Below are positions 52,299 through 63,839 of a stretch of DNA of 64,000 nucleotides, piece by piece. The position numbers were made by a program, and so were the translations under genes. Where the stretch lies: assembly GCF_014522265.1 (NCBI RefSeq), contig NZ_CP017024.1, positions 1 to 64,000 of the forward strand, read 5' to 3'. Origin of the DNA: Pseudomonas oryzihabitans. GTDB taxonomy: Bacteria; Pseudomonadota; Gammaproteobacteria; Pseudomonadales; Pseudomonadaceae. The notes below the pieces were generated by a model. It was given only the letters and a program-made list of their open reading frames with translations. It was not told where the DNA came from and ran no database searches. How positions within the stretch are numbered: position 1 is the stretch's first letter; each line of letters opens with the position of its first letter.

Positions 52299-52594
52299 GG
52301 CGCGGTGGCGGAGCGGTCGTCGGGTTGCGCGGTGGCCGGCCAGTCGGCGAAGGGCCAGGGCTTCACTTCGCTGGCGAAGGTGCCGAAGCGGACGATCTGC
52401 GCCAGATAGGTGCCCAGGGCGGCGCCGAAGGCGATCAGCCCGGGATGGGCCTCGCCCTTGATCAGGCGCACCACCAGTTGCACCAGTACCACCACCGCCA
52501 GCACGTACTGCGCACCCAGCCAGACGAACAGGAACAGCAGCATCCAGATCAGGCGCAGGCCCAGCAGCTCGCGGGAATGCTCGGGTTGAGACAT
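52295..52594 (-). CDS. DUF4389 small membrane protein
   Basis: A 99-residue protein with one or two hydrophobic stretches (LIWMLLFLFVWLGAQYVLAVVVLVQLVVRLI, and LIAFGAALGTYLAQIV) and the DUF4389 ending FGTFASEVKPWPFADWP. Unknown role, inner membrane. The start is the ATG at 52594, with AGAGGAA upstream. It lies between gpsA and sixA. Confidence 0.83.
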   Translation of the reverse strand: MSQPEHSRELLGLRLIWMLLFLFVWLGAQYVLAVVVLVQLVVRLIKGEAHPGLIAFGAALGTYLAQIVRFGTFASEVKPWPFADWPATAQPDDRSATAP

Positions 52595-52625
52595 GGGAAT
52601 TCCTCTTTTCAGACAGTGTAGCGGC

Positions 52626-53648
52626 TCAAGTAAAAGGGGCGTCCGCCACATCGACATCGGTCTTGGGTTCGCCGCCCATCAGGGCCTCAATCACCTGGCC
52701 CAGGCTGCGACCCTCGAACAGGATCGCATAGAGGCCGTTGACCAGGGGCATGTAGACGCCCAGCTCATCCGCTTTTTCCTTGAGCACGCGCAGGGTGTTG
52801 ACGCCCTCGGCGGTCTCGCCGATCTGCGCCACCGCCTCGGCCAGGGTCTGTCCCCGACCGAGGGCATGGCCCACCCGGTAGTTGCGGCTCTTCTCCGACG
52901 AGCAGGTCACGATCAGGTCCCCCACCCCGGCCAGGCCCAGGTAGGTGATGGGATTGGCGCCACGCTGCACGGCGAAGCGGGTCATCTCGGCCAGGGCCCG
53001 GGTGATCAGCATGCTGCGGGTGTTCTCGCCCATCGCCAGGGCCGCGGCCATGCCGGCGATGATGGCGTAGACGTTCTTCAGGGCACCGGCCAACTCCACG
53101 CCGAGGCGGTCGGCGCTGGCATAGACGCGGAAGGTGCGACCGTGCAGCGCCGCCTGGACCCGTCGGCAGACCTCTTCGTCTTCGCTGGCCACCACCGTGG
53201 CGGTGAGCTGGTGCTCGGCGATCTCGCGAGCCAGGTTGGGCCCGGAGATGATGCCGATGCGCGCCCGCGGCACAATTTCCGCGAGGATCTCGCTCATCAG
53301 CATGAAGGAATGCGCCTCGATGCCCTTGGTGGTGCTGACCAGAAAACGCCCTTCCAGTTGCTGGGCGATGGGCGCCAGCGCCTGGCGCAGCGCGCTGGAC
53401 GGCAGCGCCACCAGGATCAGCTCGCAGCCCTGGATGGCACCCTGCAGGTCGCTGGTGGCCTCCACCGCGGCGTGCACCTTGATGCCCTTCAGATAGCGCG
53501 GATTCTCGCGTTCGCGACGGATGGTCTCGGCCTGCTGCGGATCACGCATCCACAGGCGCACCGGCAGCCCGTTCTCGGCGACCAGATTGGCCAGGGCGGT
53601 ACCGAAACTGCCGCCGCCCAGGACGGCGATGGGGGATTGGACTGTCAT
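52626..53648 (-). CDS. gpsA: Glycerol-3-phosphate dehydrogenase (NAD(P)+) GpsA
   Basis: GpsA makes sn-glycerol 3-phosphate from dihydroxyacetone phosphate for phospholipid synthesis. The 340 residues have [52 protein letters not shown] and [43 protein letters not shown], with the catalytic Lys in GALKN. The ATG at 53648 gives [11 protein letters not shown]. It is first in the operon with the DUF4389 gene and sixA, near the fatty acid genes fabA-fabB. Confidence 0.95.
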   Translation of the reverse strand: MTVQSPIAVLGGGSFGTALANLVAENGLPVRLWMRDPQQAETIRRERENPRYLKGIKVHAAVEATSDLQGAIQGCELILVALPSSALRQALAPIAQQLEGRFLVSTTKGIEAHSFMLMSEILAEIVPRARIGIISGPNLAREIAEHQLTATVVASEDEEVCRRVQAALHGRTFRVYASADRLGVELAGALKNVYAIIAGMAAALAMGENTRSMLITRALAEMTRFAVQRGANPITYLGLAGVGDLIVTCSSEKSRNYRVGHALGRGQTLAEAVAQIGETAEGVNTLRVLKEKADELGVYMPLVNGLYAILFEGRSLGQVIEALMGGEPKTDVDVADAPFT

Positions 53649-53717
53649 CGAAACTCTCGGCTTCACCGCGATCGCGCGGCCTCGTCGCCAGTATACGGCA
53701 GCCGCTCGCGCGGCTCA

Positions 53718-53857
53718 GAGCCTGTTCATGATCTGCTGCGCGTCGGACAAACGGCGTTGAAAAGCCCTTCGGAATGCTCATTTACCACTCGTAAACTCCG
53801 CTTCCTCAGGCCTTTTCGCCTTGTTTGGCTCTAGCTCGCGTGATCCTGAACAGGCTC
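53718..53857. mobile_element. MITE-like element with 16-bp terminal inverted repeats
   Basis: The 140-base segment begins GAGCCTGTTCATGATC and ends GATCCTGAACAGGCTC. These ends are inverted repeats matching at 15 of 16 bases. The interior also folds on itself imperfectly (ACAAACGGCG...AAAAGCC against GGCCTTTTCGCCTTGTTT). It has no open frame and no clear target duplication. It fills most of the 376-base gap between gpsA and fabA, and nothing else is evident there apart from the fabA leader. Confidence 0.65.
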
Positions 53858-54024
53858 ACAGGATGGAGAATTGACTGCGGAAAGTGCACAATGGTCCGTT
53901 AACGAGCGGGGCGCTGGCCTGTGACTTTCCCCATGCCCCGGCAGTCTACTGCTACACGAAGCCATACCCAGAGCGACCATTGGAGTCGCCAGAGCCTGGA
54001 CCTAGGCCAGCTACAGGAGCTTGC

Positions 54025-54540
54025 ATGACCAAACAACACGCCTTTACCTACGAAGACTTGCTGCGCTGCAGCCGTGGCGAGCTCTTCGGTGCGGGCAATG
54101 CCCAATTGCCCGCACCGAACATGCTGATGATCGATCGGATCGTGCATATCAGTGAGGTAGGCGGGAAATACGGCAAGGGCGAACTGGTGGCGGAACTCGA
54201 TATCCGTCCCGACCTCTGGTTCTTCGGCTGCCATTTCGAAGGCGATCCGGTGATGCCGGGCTGCCTGGGCCTGGATGCCATGTGGCAGCTGGTCGGTTTC
54301 TACCTTGGCTGGCAGGGCAATCCGGGTCGCGGTCGCGCCCTGGGCTCTGGCGAAGTGAAGTTCTTCGGCCAGGTACTGCCGACCGCCAAGAAGGTCACCT
54401 ACAATATCCATATCAAACGCACCATCAACAGGTCGCTGATTCTCGCCATCGCCGATGGCACCGTAAGCGTGGACGGCCGCGAGATCTACTCCGCCGAAGG
54501 TCTGCGCGTTGGCCTGTTCACTTCCACCGATAGCTTCTAA
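54025..54540 (+). CDS. fabA: 3-hydroxydecanoyl-ACP dehydratase/isomerase FabA
   Basis: FabA dehydrates 3-hydroxydecanoyl-ACP and isomerises the trans-2 product to cis-3, starting unsaturated fatty acid synthesis. The 171 residues contain [20 protein letters not shown], with the active-site His at about 70 and Asp at about 84, and [11 protein letters not shown]. The ATG at 54025 follows CAGGAG. It lies 11 bases before fabB in the same operon. Confidence 0.96.
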   Translation: MTKQHAFTYEDLLRCSRGELFGAGNAQLPAPNMLMIDRIVHISEVGGKYGKGELVAELDIRPDLWFFGCHFEGDPVMPGCLGLDAMWQLVGFYLGWQGNPGRGRALGSGEVKFFGQVLPTAKKVTYNIHIKRTINRSLILAIADGTVSVDGREIYSAEGLRVGLFTSTDSF

Positions 54541-54551
54541 GGGCTTTTCGC

Positions 54552-55769
54552 ATGCGTCGCGTCGTCATTACCGGTCTGGGTATCGTTTCGTGCCTGGGCA
54601 ATGATAAAGACACCGTTTCCGCCAACCTGCGCGCAGGCCGTGCCGGCATCCGTCACAATCCGGAATATGCCGAGATGGGTCTGCGCAGTCAGGTTTCCGG
54701 TTCCATCGACCTGAACCTCGAAGAATTGATCGACCGCAAGGTCAAGCGCTTCGTCGGCGATGCCGCTGCCTACGCCTATCTGGCGATGGAGCAGGCGATC
54801 AAGGACTCCGGCCTGGCCGAAGACCAGGTTTCCAACCCCCGTACCGGCCTGATCGCCGGCTCCGGTGGCGCTTCCACCTTCAACCAGATGGAAGCCCTGG
54901 ACATCCTGCGCGAGAAGGGCGTCAAGCGCGTCGGTCCCTACCGCGTGACCCGGACCATGAGCAGCACGGTTTCCGCCTGCCTGGCCACTCCCTTCAAGAT
55001 CAAGGGCCTGAACTACTCCGTAGCCTCGGCCTGCGCCACCAGCGCCCACTGCATCGGCCTGGCCATGGAGCAGATCCAGCTCGGCAAGCAGGACGTCGTC
55101 TTTGCCGGCGGCGGCGAGGAAGAGCACTGGACCCAGAGCATGCTGTTCGATGCCATGGGCGCGCTCTCCAGCGACTACAACGAGACGCCGGAAAAGGCTT
55201 CCCGTGCCTACGACAGCAAGCGTGACGGTTTCGTCATCGCCGGCGGCGGCGGCATGGTGGTGGTCGAGGAACTCGAACACGCCCTGGCCCGTGGCGCCAA
55301 GATCTACGCAGAGATCGTCGGCTACGGCGCGACCTCCGATGGCTACGACATGGTCGCCCCGAGTGGCGAAGGCGCTATCCGCTGCATGCAGCAGGCGCTG
55401 TCCACCGTCGATGGCGAGATCGACTACCTGAACACCCACGGCACCTCCACCCCGGTGGGCGACGTGGCAGAGATAAAGGGCGTGCGCGCTGTGTTCGGCG
55501 ACAAGGCTCCGGCCATCAGCTCGACCAAGAGCCTGTCCGGCCACTCCCTGGGCGCGGCCGGTGTGCACGAGGCCATCTACTGCATGCTGATGATGGAGGG
55601 CAGCTTCATCGCCGGCTCGGCCAACATCGACGAACTGGATCCGGAGGTCGCCGACCTGCCGATCCTGCGCGAGACCAAGGAAGACGCCAAGCTGGACCTC
55701 ATCATGAGCAACAGCTTCGGCTTCGGCGGCACCAACGCCACCCTGGTCCTGAAGCGCTGGCAGGGCTGA
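54552..55769 (+). CDS. fabB: 3-oxoacyl-ACP synthase I FabB
   Basis: FabB elongates the cis-unsaturated acyl-ACP that FabA makes. The 405 residues show the active-site Cys in [14 protein letters not shown] near 163, and the two His residues in [14 protein letters not shown] and [15 protein letters not shown]. It is a KAS I with the standard start [19 protein letters not shown] strong terminator follows the stop. Confidence 0.96.
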   Translation: MRRVVITGLGIVSCLGNDKDTVSANLRAGRAGIRHNPEYAEMGLRSQVSGSIDLNLEELIDRKVKRFVGDAAAYAYLAMEQAIKDSGLAEDQVSNPRTGLIAGSGGASTFNQMEALDILREKGVKRVGPYRVTRTMSSTVSACLATPFKIKGLNYSVASACATSAHCIGLAMEQIQLGKQDVVFAGGGEEEHWTQSMLFDAMGALSSDYNETPEKASRAYDSKRDGFVIAGGGGMVVVEELEHALARGAKIYAEIVGYGATSDGYDMVAPSGEGAIRCMQQALSTVDGEIDYLNTHGTSTPVGDVAEIKGVRAVFGDKAPAISSTKSLSGHSLGAAGVHEAIYCMLMMEGSFIAGSANIDELDPEVADLPILRETKEDAKLDLIMSNSFGFGGTNATLVLKRWQG

Positions 55770-55790
55770 CAGCCCTCGCTTGTGTGACCC

Positions 55791-55815
55791 AAACGGCGCC
55801 TCTGGCGCCGTTTTT
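55791..55815 (+). terminator. Rho-independent terminator after fabB
   Basis: AAACGGCGCC and GGCGCCGTTT arms around TCT, then a T run, 21 bases past the stop. Confidence 0.9.
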
Positions 55816-56023
55816 CATTTCCGGCTCCTGCCCGGCTGAACCGGTCACAGGCCCCGCGGTCGAAGGCGCCGGCACTTCGCCTGCGAACCTCCAGGAAGAA
55901 TGGATTCAGCAGCGTGAATAGCTTAATCTCGCGCCGCTTCGCTGTGTCTGCGCAGCCGCCCTAGACAGCGCTGTCCGGACATGCCGGACAGAAACAAGAA
56001 ACTGTAGTACCCATGGAGCCCCA

Positions 56024-57238
56024 ATGCACAATCAAAACCAGAGCTACCGCGGACCCTTGATCGTCCTCACCATGCTGTTCTTCATGTGGGGTCTGATCAC
56101 CTCGCTGAACGACATTCTCATTCCCCACCTCAAGGCGGTCTTCACCCTCAGCTATCTGCAGGCCTCGCTGATCCAGTTCTGCTTCTTCACCGCCTACTTC
56201 ATCGTGTCCTTCCCGGCAGGTCGCCTGGTGGAAAGCCTGGGCTACAAGAAGGGCATCATCGTTGGCCTGCTCACCGCCGGCGTCGGTTGCGTGCTGTTCT
56301 ACCCGGCGGCCGGAGCCCAGTCCTACGGCTTCTTCCTGACCGCCCTGTTCGTGCTGGCGGCCGGTATCACCGTGCTGCAGGTGGCAGCGAATCCCTATGT
56401 CACCATCCTCGGCAAGCCGGAAACCGCGGCCTCGCGCCTCAACCTGACCCAGGCCTTCAACTCCCTGGGTACCACCGTCGGCCCTCTGGTGGGCGCGGTG
56501 ACCATCCTGGCGCTGGTCGGTGAAGACTCCGCCGCCCACTCGGTGCAGCTGCCCTACCTGATCCTGGCCGGCATGCTGGTGGCTCTGGCGGTGATCATCG
56601 GCCTCTTCCGCCTGCCGCAGATCAAGGACACCGAACAGGACAACACCACTGACGAGAACGCCCTGACCGCCAGCAGCGTCTGGGCCTATCGCCACCTGCT
56701 GCTCGGCGTGGTCGGCATCTTCATGTACGTGGGTGCGGAAGTCTCCATCGGCAGCTACCTGGTGAGCCTGATGGAAAGCCCGGACGTAGCCGGCCTGAAC
56801 GCCGCCACCGCCGCCAAGTACCTGTCGTTGTACTGGGGTGGCGCCATGATCGGTCGCTTCATCGGCGGCGTGATCATGACCAAGGTACGGCCGAATCTGG
56901 TGCTGACCTTCAACGCCATCGCCATTGGCGTACTGCTGGCCATCGCCGTGCTGCAGGGTGGCAAGGTCGCCATGTGGTCCCTGCTGGCCATCGGTTTCTT
57001 CAACTCCATCATGTTCCCGACGATCTTCTCCCTGGCACTCAAGGGCCTGGGCAAGTTCACCTCCAAGGGTTCGGGCCTGCTGTGCATGGGTATCGTGGGT
57101 GGCGCGCTGGTGCCGGCCATCCAGGGCTACTTCGCTGACACCATCGGCCTGCTGCCCTCCTTCCTGATCCCGCTGGTCTGCTACCTCTACATCCTGTTCT
57201 ACGGCGTGATGGGCTATCGCCCCACCCTGCGTCGCTGA
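56024..57238 (+). CDS. FucP/GluP-family sugar:proton symporter
   Basis: A 404-residue MFS carrier with 12 hydrophobic segments. FFMWGLITSLNDILIPHLKAVFTLSYLQASLIQFCFFTAYF is the L-fucose/glucose-galactose permease signature, with the substrate-site Asp at about 30 and Gln and Asn nearby. AANPYVTILGKPETAASRLNLTQAFNSLGTTVGPL is also typical. The sugar cannot be read from the sequence, as the group takes fucose, glucose, galactose or mannose. A terminator-like hairpin follows. Confidence 0.88.
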   Translation: MHNQNQSYRGPLIVLTMLFFMWGLITSLNDILIPHLKAVFTLSYLQASLIQFCFFTAYFIVSFPAGRLVESLGYKKGIIVGLLTAGVGCVLFYPAAGAQSYGFFLTALFVLAAGITVLQVAANPYVTILGKPETAASRLNLTQAFNSLGTTVGPLVGAVTILALVGEDSAAHSVQLPYLILAGMLVALAVIIGLFRLPQIKDTEQDNTTDENALTASSVWAYRHLLLGVVGIFMYVGAEVSIGSYLVSLMESPDVAGLNAATAAKYLSLYWGGAMIGRFIGGVIMTKVRPNLVLTFNAIAIGVLLAIAVLQGGKVAMWSLLAIGFFNSIMFPTIFSLALKGLGKFTSKGSGLLCMGIVGGALVPAIQGYFADTIGLLPSFLIPLVCYLYILFYGVMGYRPTLRR

Positions 57239-57247
57239 TCCTCCCCC

Positions 57248-57274
57248 GAAGCGCTGGCGGCCTGCCAGCGCTTC
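57248..57274 (+). terminator. Terminator hairpin after the sugar symporter
   Basis: Perfect 11-bp arms GAAGCGCTGGC and complement with a 5-base loop, 9 bases past the stop, but no T run. Confidence 0.65.
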
Positions 57275-57600
57275 GCCCCTCCTGCCGCTACCCGTTCCTA
57301 CCCCCTATCCCTCTGCCTCGACAACCCGGCTGCGACCAGGCTGCCTGGCGGGTCGTACGCGCCGGCCCGAAGCTCGTGGGTCATTCCCTCAGCCCCTACC
57401 AAACCCTCGGCAAGAGGGCGCTCGCAAGACCCGCCCAGGACGCGCTGCTGCCCTTCGCCCAGCCCGGCTGCCGCTCCGCTCGTGACGGAGCTGCCGCCCT
57501 GACACCCTGGCCGTCACCCTGAGCCCCGTCGACTGACCGCTCGGCACTCTCAGCCAGGCACGCCACCGCCGCCCCCCCCCCACTGAATCCTGCACAAAAG
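57275..57600. other. Gap with no gene; run of ten C
   Basis: I find no coding, RNA or repeat feature in this stretch between two convergent genes, only a run of ten C at 57572-57581. The composition is GC-rich and not gene-like. Confidence 0.6.
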
Positions 57601-57601
57601 A

Positions 57602-57631
57602 AAACGCCCGTATCTTTCGATACGGGCGTTT
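57602..57631 (-). terminator. Rho-independent terminator after dctA
   Basis: Perfect 13-bp arms AAACGCCCGTATC and complement with loop TTTC. On the minus strand it reads into a T run, 44 bases past the dctA stop. Confidence 0.92.
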
Positions 57632-57675
57632 GGCAGTTACCGCAGGACCGCTCCAGGAACGGCCTTGCGTCAGGC

Positions 57676-59025
57676 TCAGGCAGTCTGGCGGGCTTCCTCG
57701 ACTTCGACGGCGTTCGGGCCGCGAGCGAGCTCGGTCTTCAAGGTCTGCTCGTCCAGCTGGCCGCACCACTTGGCGACCACGATGGAGGCCACGCCGTTGC
57801 CGACCAGGTTGGTCAGGGCGCGGGCTTCGGACATGAAGCGGTCGATACCCAGGATCAGCGCCAGGCCGGCGACCGGTACGTGACCGACGGCGGACAGGGT
57901 GGCGGCCAGCACGATGAAGCCGCTACCGGTGACGCCCGCAGCGCCCTTGGAGGAGATCAGCAGCACCAGCAGCAGGGTGATCTGGTGGGTGATGTCCATC
58001 TGGGTATTGGTGGCCTGGGCGATGAACACCGCAGCCATGGTCAGGTAGATGGCGGTACCGTCGAGGTTGAAGGAGTAGCCGGTGGGGATCACCAGGCCAA
58101 CCACCGACTTCTCGGCGCCCAGCTTCTGCATCTTGGTCAGCATGCGCGGCAGGGCGGACTCGGAGGACGAGGTACCCAGCACGATCAGCAGTTCTTCACG
58201 GATGTACTTGATGAACTTGAGGATGCTGAAGCCGTGCATGCGCGCTACGGCGCCCAGCACCAGCAGCACGAACAGCAGGCAGGTGATGTAGAAGCAGGCC
58301 ATCAGGTAGCCCAGCTGCACCAGGGTGCCGACGCCGTATTTGCCGATGGTGAACGCCATGGCACCGAAGGCGCCGATGGGGGCGAGCTTCATGATGACGT
58401 TGATGATGTTGAAGAAGACGTGGGAGATGCGGTCGATGAAGTTGAACACCAGTTGACCGGTCTCGCCCAGGCGATGCAGGGCGTAGCCGAACAGCACGGC
58501 GAAGAACAGGACCTGCAGGATCTCACCGGTAGCGAAGGCGTTGACGACCGTCGAGGGGATGATGTTCAGCAGGAAATCGATGGTGGTCTGCTTTTCCGCG
58601 GCAGCGGCATAGGCCGCGATGCCCTTGGTGTCCAGGGTGCTGACGTCGACGTTCATGCCGGCGCCCGGCTGGACGATGTTGACCACGATCAGACCGATCA
58701 GCAGCGCGATGGTGGAGAAGATCTCGAAGTACAGCAGCGCCATGCCGCCGGTCTTGCCCACGGCCTTCATGTTCTGCATGCCGGCGATACCGGTCACCAC
58801 GGTGCAGAAGATGATGGGTGCGATGACCATCTTGATCAGCTTGATGAAACCGTCACCCAGGGGCTTCATGGCAGCGCCGGTCTGGGGATAGAAGTGGCCG
58901 AGCAAGATGCCCAGGACGATCGCCAGGATCACCTGGAAGTAGAGACTCTTGTAGAGCGGCTGCTTGACGGGCACCTTGGGCGCGGGAGCTGTGGTAGTTG
59001 TTGTTGTGTCGACGGTTGCTGTCAT
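57676..59025 (-). CDS. dctA: C4-dicarboxylate:cation symporter DctA
   Basis: A 449-residue member of the DAACS (glutamate/dicarboxylate) family, taking up succinate, fumarate and malate. Visible are [24 protein letters not shown], the Ser-rich hairpin [14 protein letters not shown] and the Asp/Asn site [23 protein letters not shown], then [27 protein letters not shown] is the DctA form, as opposed to GltP. The ATG at 59025 has AAGGGAT upstream; a long N-terminal Thr-rich tail ([11 protein letters not shown]) precedes the first helix. A sigma-54 promoter lies 160 bases upstream. Confidence 0.92.
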   Translation of the reverse strand: MTATVDTTTTTTAPAPKVPVKQPLYKSLYFQVILAIVLGILLGHFYPQTGAAMKPLGDGFIKLIKMVIAPIIFCTVVTGIAGMQNMKAVGKTGGMALLYFEIFSTIALLIGLIVVNIVQPGAGMNVDVSTLDTKGIAAYAAAAEKQTTIDFLLNIIPSTVVNAFATGEILQVLFFAVLFGYALHRLGETGQLVFNFIDRISHVFFNIINVIMKLAPIGAFGAMAFTIGKYGVGTLVQLGYLMACFYITCLLFVLLVLGAVARMHGFSILKFIKYIREELLIVLGTSSSESALPRMLTKMQKLGAEKSVVGLVIPTGYSFNLDGTAIYLTMAAVFIAQATNTQMDITHQITLLLVLLISSKGAAGVTGSGFIVLAATLSAVGHVPVAGLALILGIDRFMSEARALTNLVGNGVASIVVAKWCGQLDEQTLKTELARGPNAVEVEEARQTA

Positions 59026-59186
59026 GGCTCGATCCCTTGTGGCCACTGCCTGACGTCCTGTCTGAGTGGGCACTGCTGAAAGTGGCTCTCTCATCCTGAG
59101 AGCTTTTTGTTGTGGATCCGGTGGCCGTGCGACGGTGACACCAGCATCTGGCGAGATATAAGCAATCGCCGTTCCACTTCTTGGTG

Positions 59187-59202
59187 CGCAATCAAAGGGC
59201 CA
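59187..59202 (-). promoter_or_regulatory. Sigma-54 promoter of dctA
   Basis: Minus strand TGGCCCTTTGATTGCG has GG and GC 10 bases apart and a TTGC block. dctA is a known RpoN/DctD target in other bacteria. Its leader to the dctA ATG would be about 150 bases. Confidence 0.75.
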
Positions 59203-59245
59203 GCTTTCATGCACCTTTCAGTCGAAAGTCTAGTTGCCAGCGGCG

Positions 59246-59309
59246 GGCGGAACCCCGCCATCCGACGGAAACCGGCGGAAATCCCCCAGGGCCGAGGCGG
59301 TTTTCCGCC
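59246..59309. promoter_or_regulatory. Two palindromes GGCGG-N4-CCGCC, possible DctD enhancer sites
   Basis: GGCGGAACCCCGCC (59246-59259) and GGCGGTTTTCCGCC (59296-59309) are 50 bases apart centre to centre and lie 50-110 bases upstream of the sigma-54 promoter, the usual place for an enhancer-binding protein. They are also upstream of divergent pcpS. Which protein binds them is inferred. Confidence 0.55.
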
Positions 59310-59399
59310 AGCCGGAGTCGGTAGTCGACTATTCTTTGCGCGCCTTTTCATCGGAGCCCGTCGTGATCCGTTGCTGTCTTCCCCGAGTGGTCGGCTGAG

Positions 59400-60140
59400 A
59401 TGCCTGCCCTGCCCGCTTCCGACCTGCCCGGCTGCTGCACGCCGCCCGAGCCGCTGCCACCCCTGGCTGTCGAGCTCGACGCCCTGGCCCTGCGGCACTG
59501 CCGCTTCGATCCCGCCCAAGTGAGCTTCGAGCGCGACGCCCTGCGCCTCGGCGCCCTGCCGCCGGACAACATCCGTCGCGCCGTGGCCAAGCGCCAGGCC
59601 GAATACCTGGCCGGTCGTCTCTGCGCCCGCGAGGCCCTGCGCCAGTTGAGCGGCACCGCCGTCGTCCCCGGCCATCGCACTACGGACCGTGGGCCCGCCT
59701 GGCCTTCCGGCTGGGTCGGTGCCATTACCCACAGCCATGGCTGGGCGGCCGCCGTGGTGGGCAAGGCAGGGGACTACCTGGGCCTTGGCCTGGACGTGGA
59801 AACCCTGCTCGAACCTGACAAGGCCCTGCGCCTGGCCGAGCAGATCCTCACCCCGGCCGAACGGGAACGCCTGCAGTCGCTGGACGAAAGGCAGCAGGCC
59901 TTTGCCATCACCCTGGCCTTTTCCGCCAAAGAGAGTCTGTTCAAGGCGCTGCATCCCCAGGTCGGGCAGATGTTCTTCTTCCAGGACGCCGAGATCCTCG
60001 CCATGGATCCCGGCGGCAGCTTCGATCTCCGGCTGCTGATCGAGCTGTCGCCGCGCTGGTCCGCCGGAACCGCGTTGCGCGGTCACTTCCGCCTGGACGA
60101 AGAAGATCGGCTGTTGACGCTGGTCGCGCCTCGTCACTGA
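59400..60140 (+). CDS. pcpS: 4'-phosphopantetheinyl transferase PcpS
   Basis: PcpS moves phosphopantetheine from CoA to carrier proteins; in Pseudomonas one such enzyme serves fatty acid, pyoverdine and other carriers. The 246 residues have an EntD-like N terminus (CRFDPAQVSFERDAL, RQAEYLAGRLCAREAL), then ITHSHGWAAAVV, GLGLDVETLLEP (the Mg-binding Asp and Glu) and FSAKESLFKALHPQ, the WxxKEA-type motif. It is divergent from dctA. Confidence 0.92.
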   Translation: MPALPASDLPGCCTPPEPLPPLAVELDALALRHCRFDPAQVSFERDALRLGALPPDNIRRAVAKRQAEYLAGRLCAREALRQLSGTAVVPGHRTTDRGPAWPSGWVGAITHSHGWAAAVVGKAGDYLGLGLDVETLLEPDKALRLAEQILTPAERERLQSLDERQQAFAITLAFSAKESLFKALHPQVGQMFFFQDAEILAMDPGGSFDLRLLIELSPRWSAGTALRGHFRLDEEDRLLTLVAPRH

Positions 60141-60392
60141 GTGACGCTATATAGAGGAAGCCTGCGCTGGTCGATCAGGCGCACGGACGCCGGCCGAGGC
60201 AGAACGTCGCAGCGAGCATCGAACGTTTTCTTATGGTGGAGAAGGTGCTCATAGCGAACCGGTATATCCCTTGCCGCTTACGTCTCACCACACCCGTCGT
60301 GTTGTACGTTATTTGACCACTGCGCTCTGAGCCCAGCCTTCACGCGCGCTGGCCAGGTACCACCCCCAGGATACCCCCCAGTCCCAAACAGC
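60141..60392. other. Gap after pcpS with no gene
   Basis: This 250-base stretch carries no open frame or RNA that I can support. A GCTATATAG just after the pcpS stop resembles an NrdR half-site but has no partner. Confidence 0.5.
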
Positions 60393-60412
60393 TTATCCAC
60401 GCCTTATCCACA
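60393..60412 (+). promoter_or_regulatory. Two tandem DnaA boxes upstream of nrdA
   Basis: TTATCCACG (60393-60401) and TTATCCACA (60404-60412) are in the same orientation, 11 bases apart, about one helical turn. The second is a perfect DnaA box. DnaA boxes upstream of nrdAB are established in Escherichia coli; here they lie about 340 bases before the nrdA ATG. Confidence 0.75.
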
Positions 60413-60428
60413 GCCGGAATCGTGACAA

Positions 60429-60476
60429 ACGCGACATCTAGTGGCCCTTGCACCCCTGCACCACCATATATAGCAG
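60429..60476 (+). promoter_or_regulatory. Pair of NrdR-like boxes upstream of nrdA
   Basis: ACGCGACATCTAGTGG (60429-60444) and CCACCATATATAGCAG (60461-60476) each match 11 of 16 bases of the NrdR consensus ACACWATATATWGTGT. They are 32 bases apart, close to the three-turn spacing of true NrdR box pairs. Confidence 0.6.
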
Positions 60477-60745
60477 TTCGTCGGTATGACCCGGGACGGC
60501 GAAACACCCCTCTGTCAAGACTGTCTTCCCTAGCGAGGAGGGCTTATCCTGTTGCCCGAATGATGAATTTCCAGGGTCCCTGACCCCGAACGTCGATTCC
60601 CTCGGGAATCGGCGGCAATACGGCTTTTCGTTGGAATCTTCAGGGGTAAGGACGCGATCAGCAGTCGTCGCGCAGGCCCAGACCAACACTTTTCCGGATC
60701 GCCGGCTCGCCGACGATCCCCTCTTTCCGATCAAGGGAGTTCCGC

Positions 60746-63660
<2,915 letters not shown>

Positions 63661-63668
63661 CACCCCAA

Positions 63669-63695
63669 GCCCTCTCCGAGTAGAGGGCTGCTCTT
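63669..63695 (+). terminator. Possible terminator after nrdA
   Basis: GCCCTCT and AGAGGGC arms around CCGAGT, followed by TGCTCTTTAT, 9 bases past the stop. Partial read-through into nrdB is likely, since nrdAB is usually co-transcribed. Confidence 0.55.
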
Positions 63696-63797
63696 TATCC
63701 CCTCTCCCCTGGGAGAGGGCCAGGGTGAGGGCCGAATCCCCCACCCGCGCACCGCTCTTATCCCCTCTCCCTCCGGGAGAGGGCTAGGGTGAGGGCC
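63691..63797. repeat. Two direct copies of a hairpin repeat between nrdA and nrdB
   Basis: Copies at about 63691-63733 and 63755-63797 share TATCCCCTCTCC, a hairpin CCCTCTCCC/GGGAGAGGG, and AGGGTGAGGGCC. They differ only in the loop and a few bases. They look like REP-type intergenic repeats common in pseudomonads and xanthomonads. Confidence 0.75.
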
Positions 63798-63839
63798 TGC
63801 CGCCCCGCCCCCACCGCACAGCCACCCAGGAGACACCCC

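Noticed and set aside
57572-57581. PolyC tract as a phase-variation switch
   Set aside because: It is not inside or directly before a gene.
60141-60160. GCTATATAG as a third NrdR site
   Set aside because: It has no partner at the required distance and lies next to the pcpS stop.
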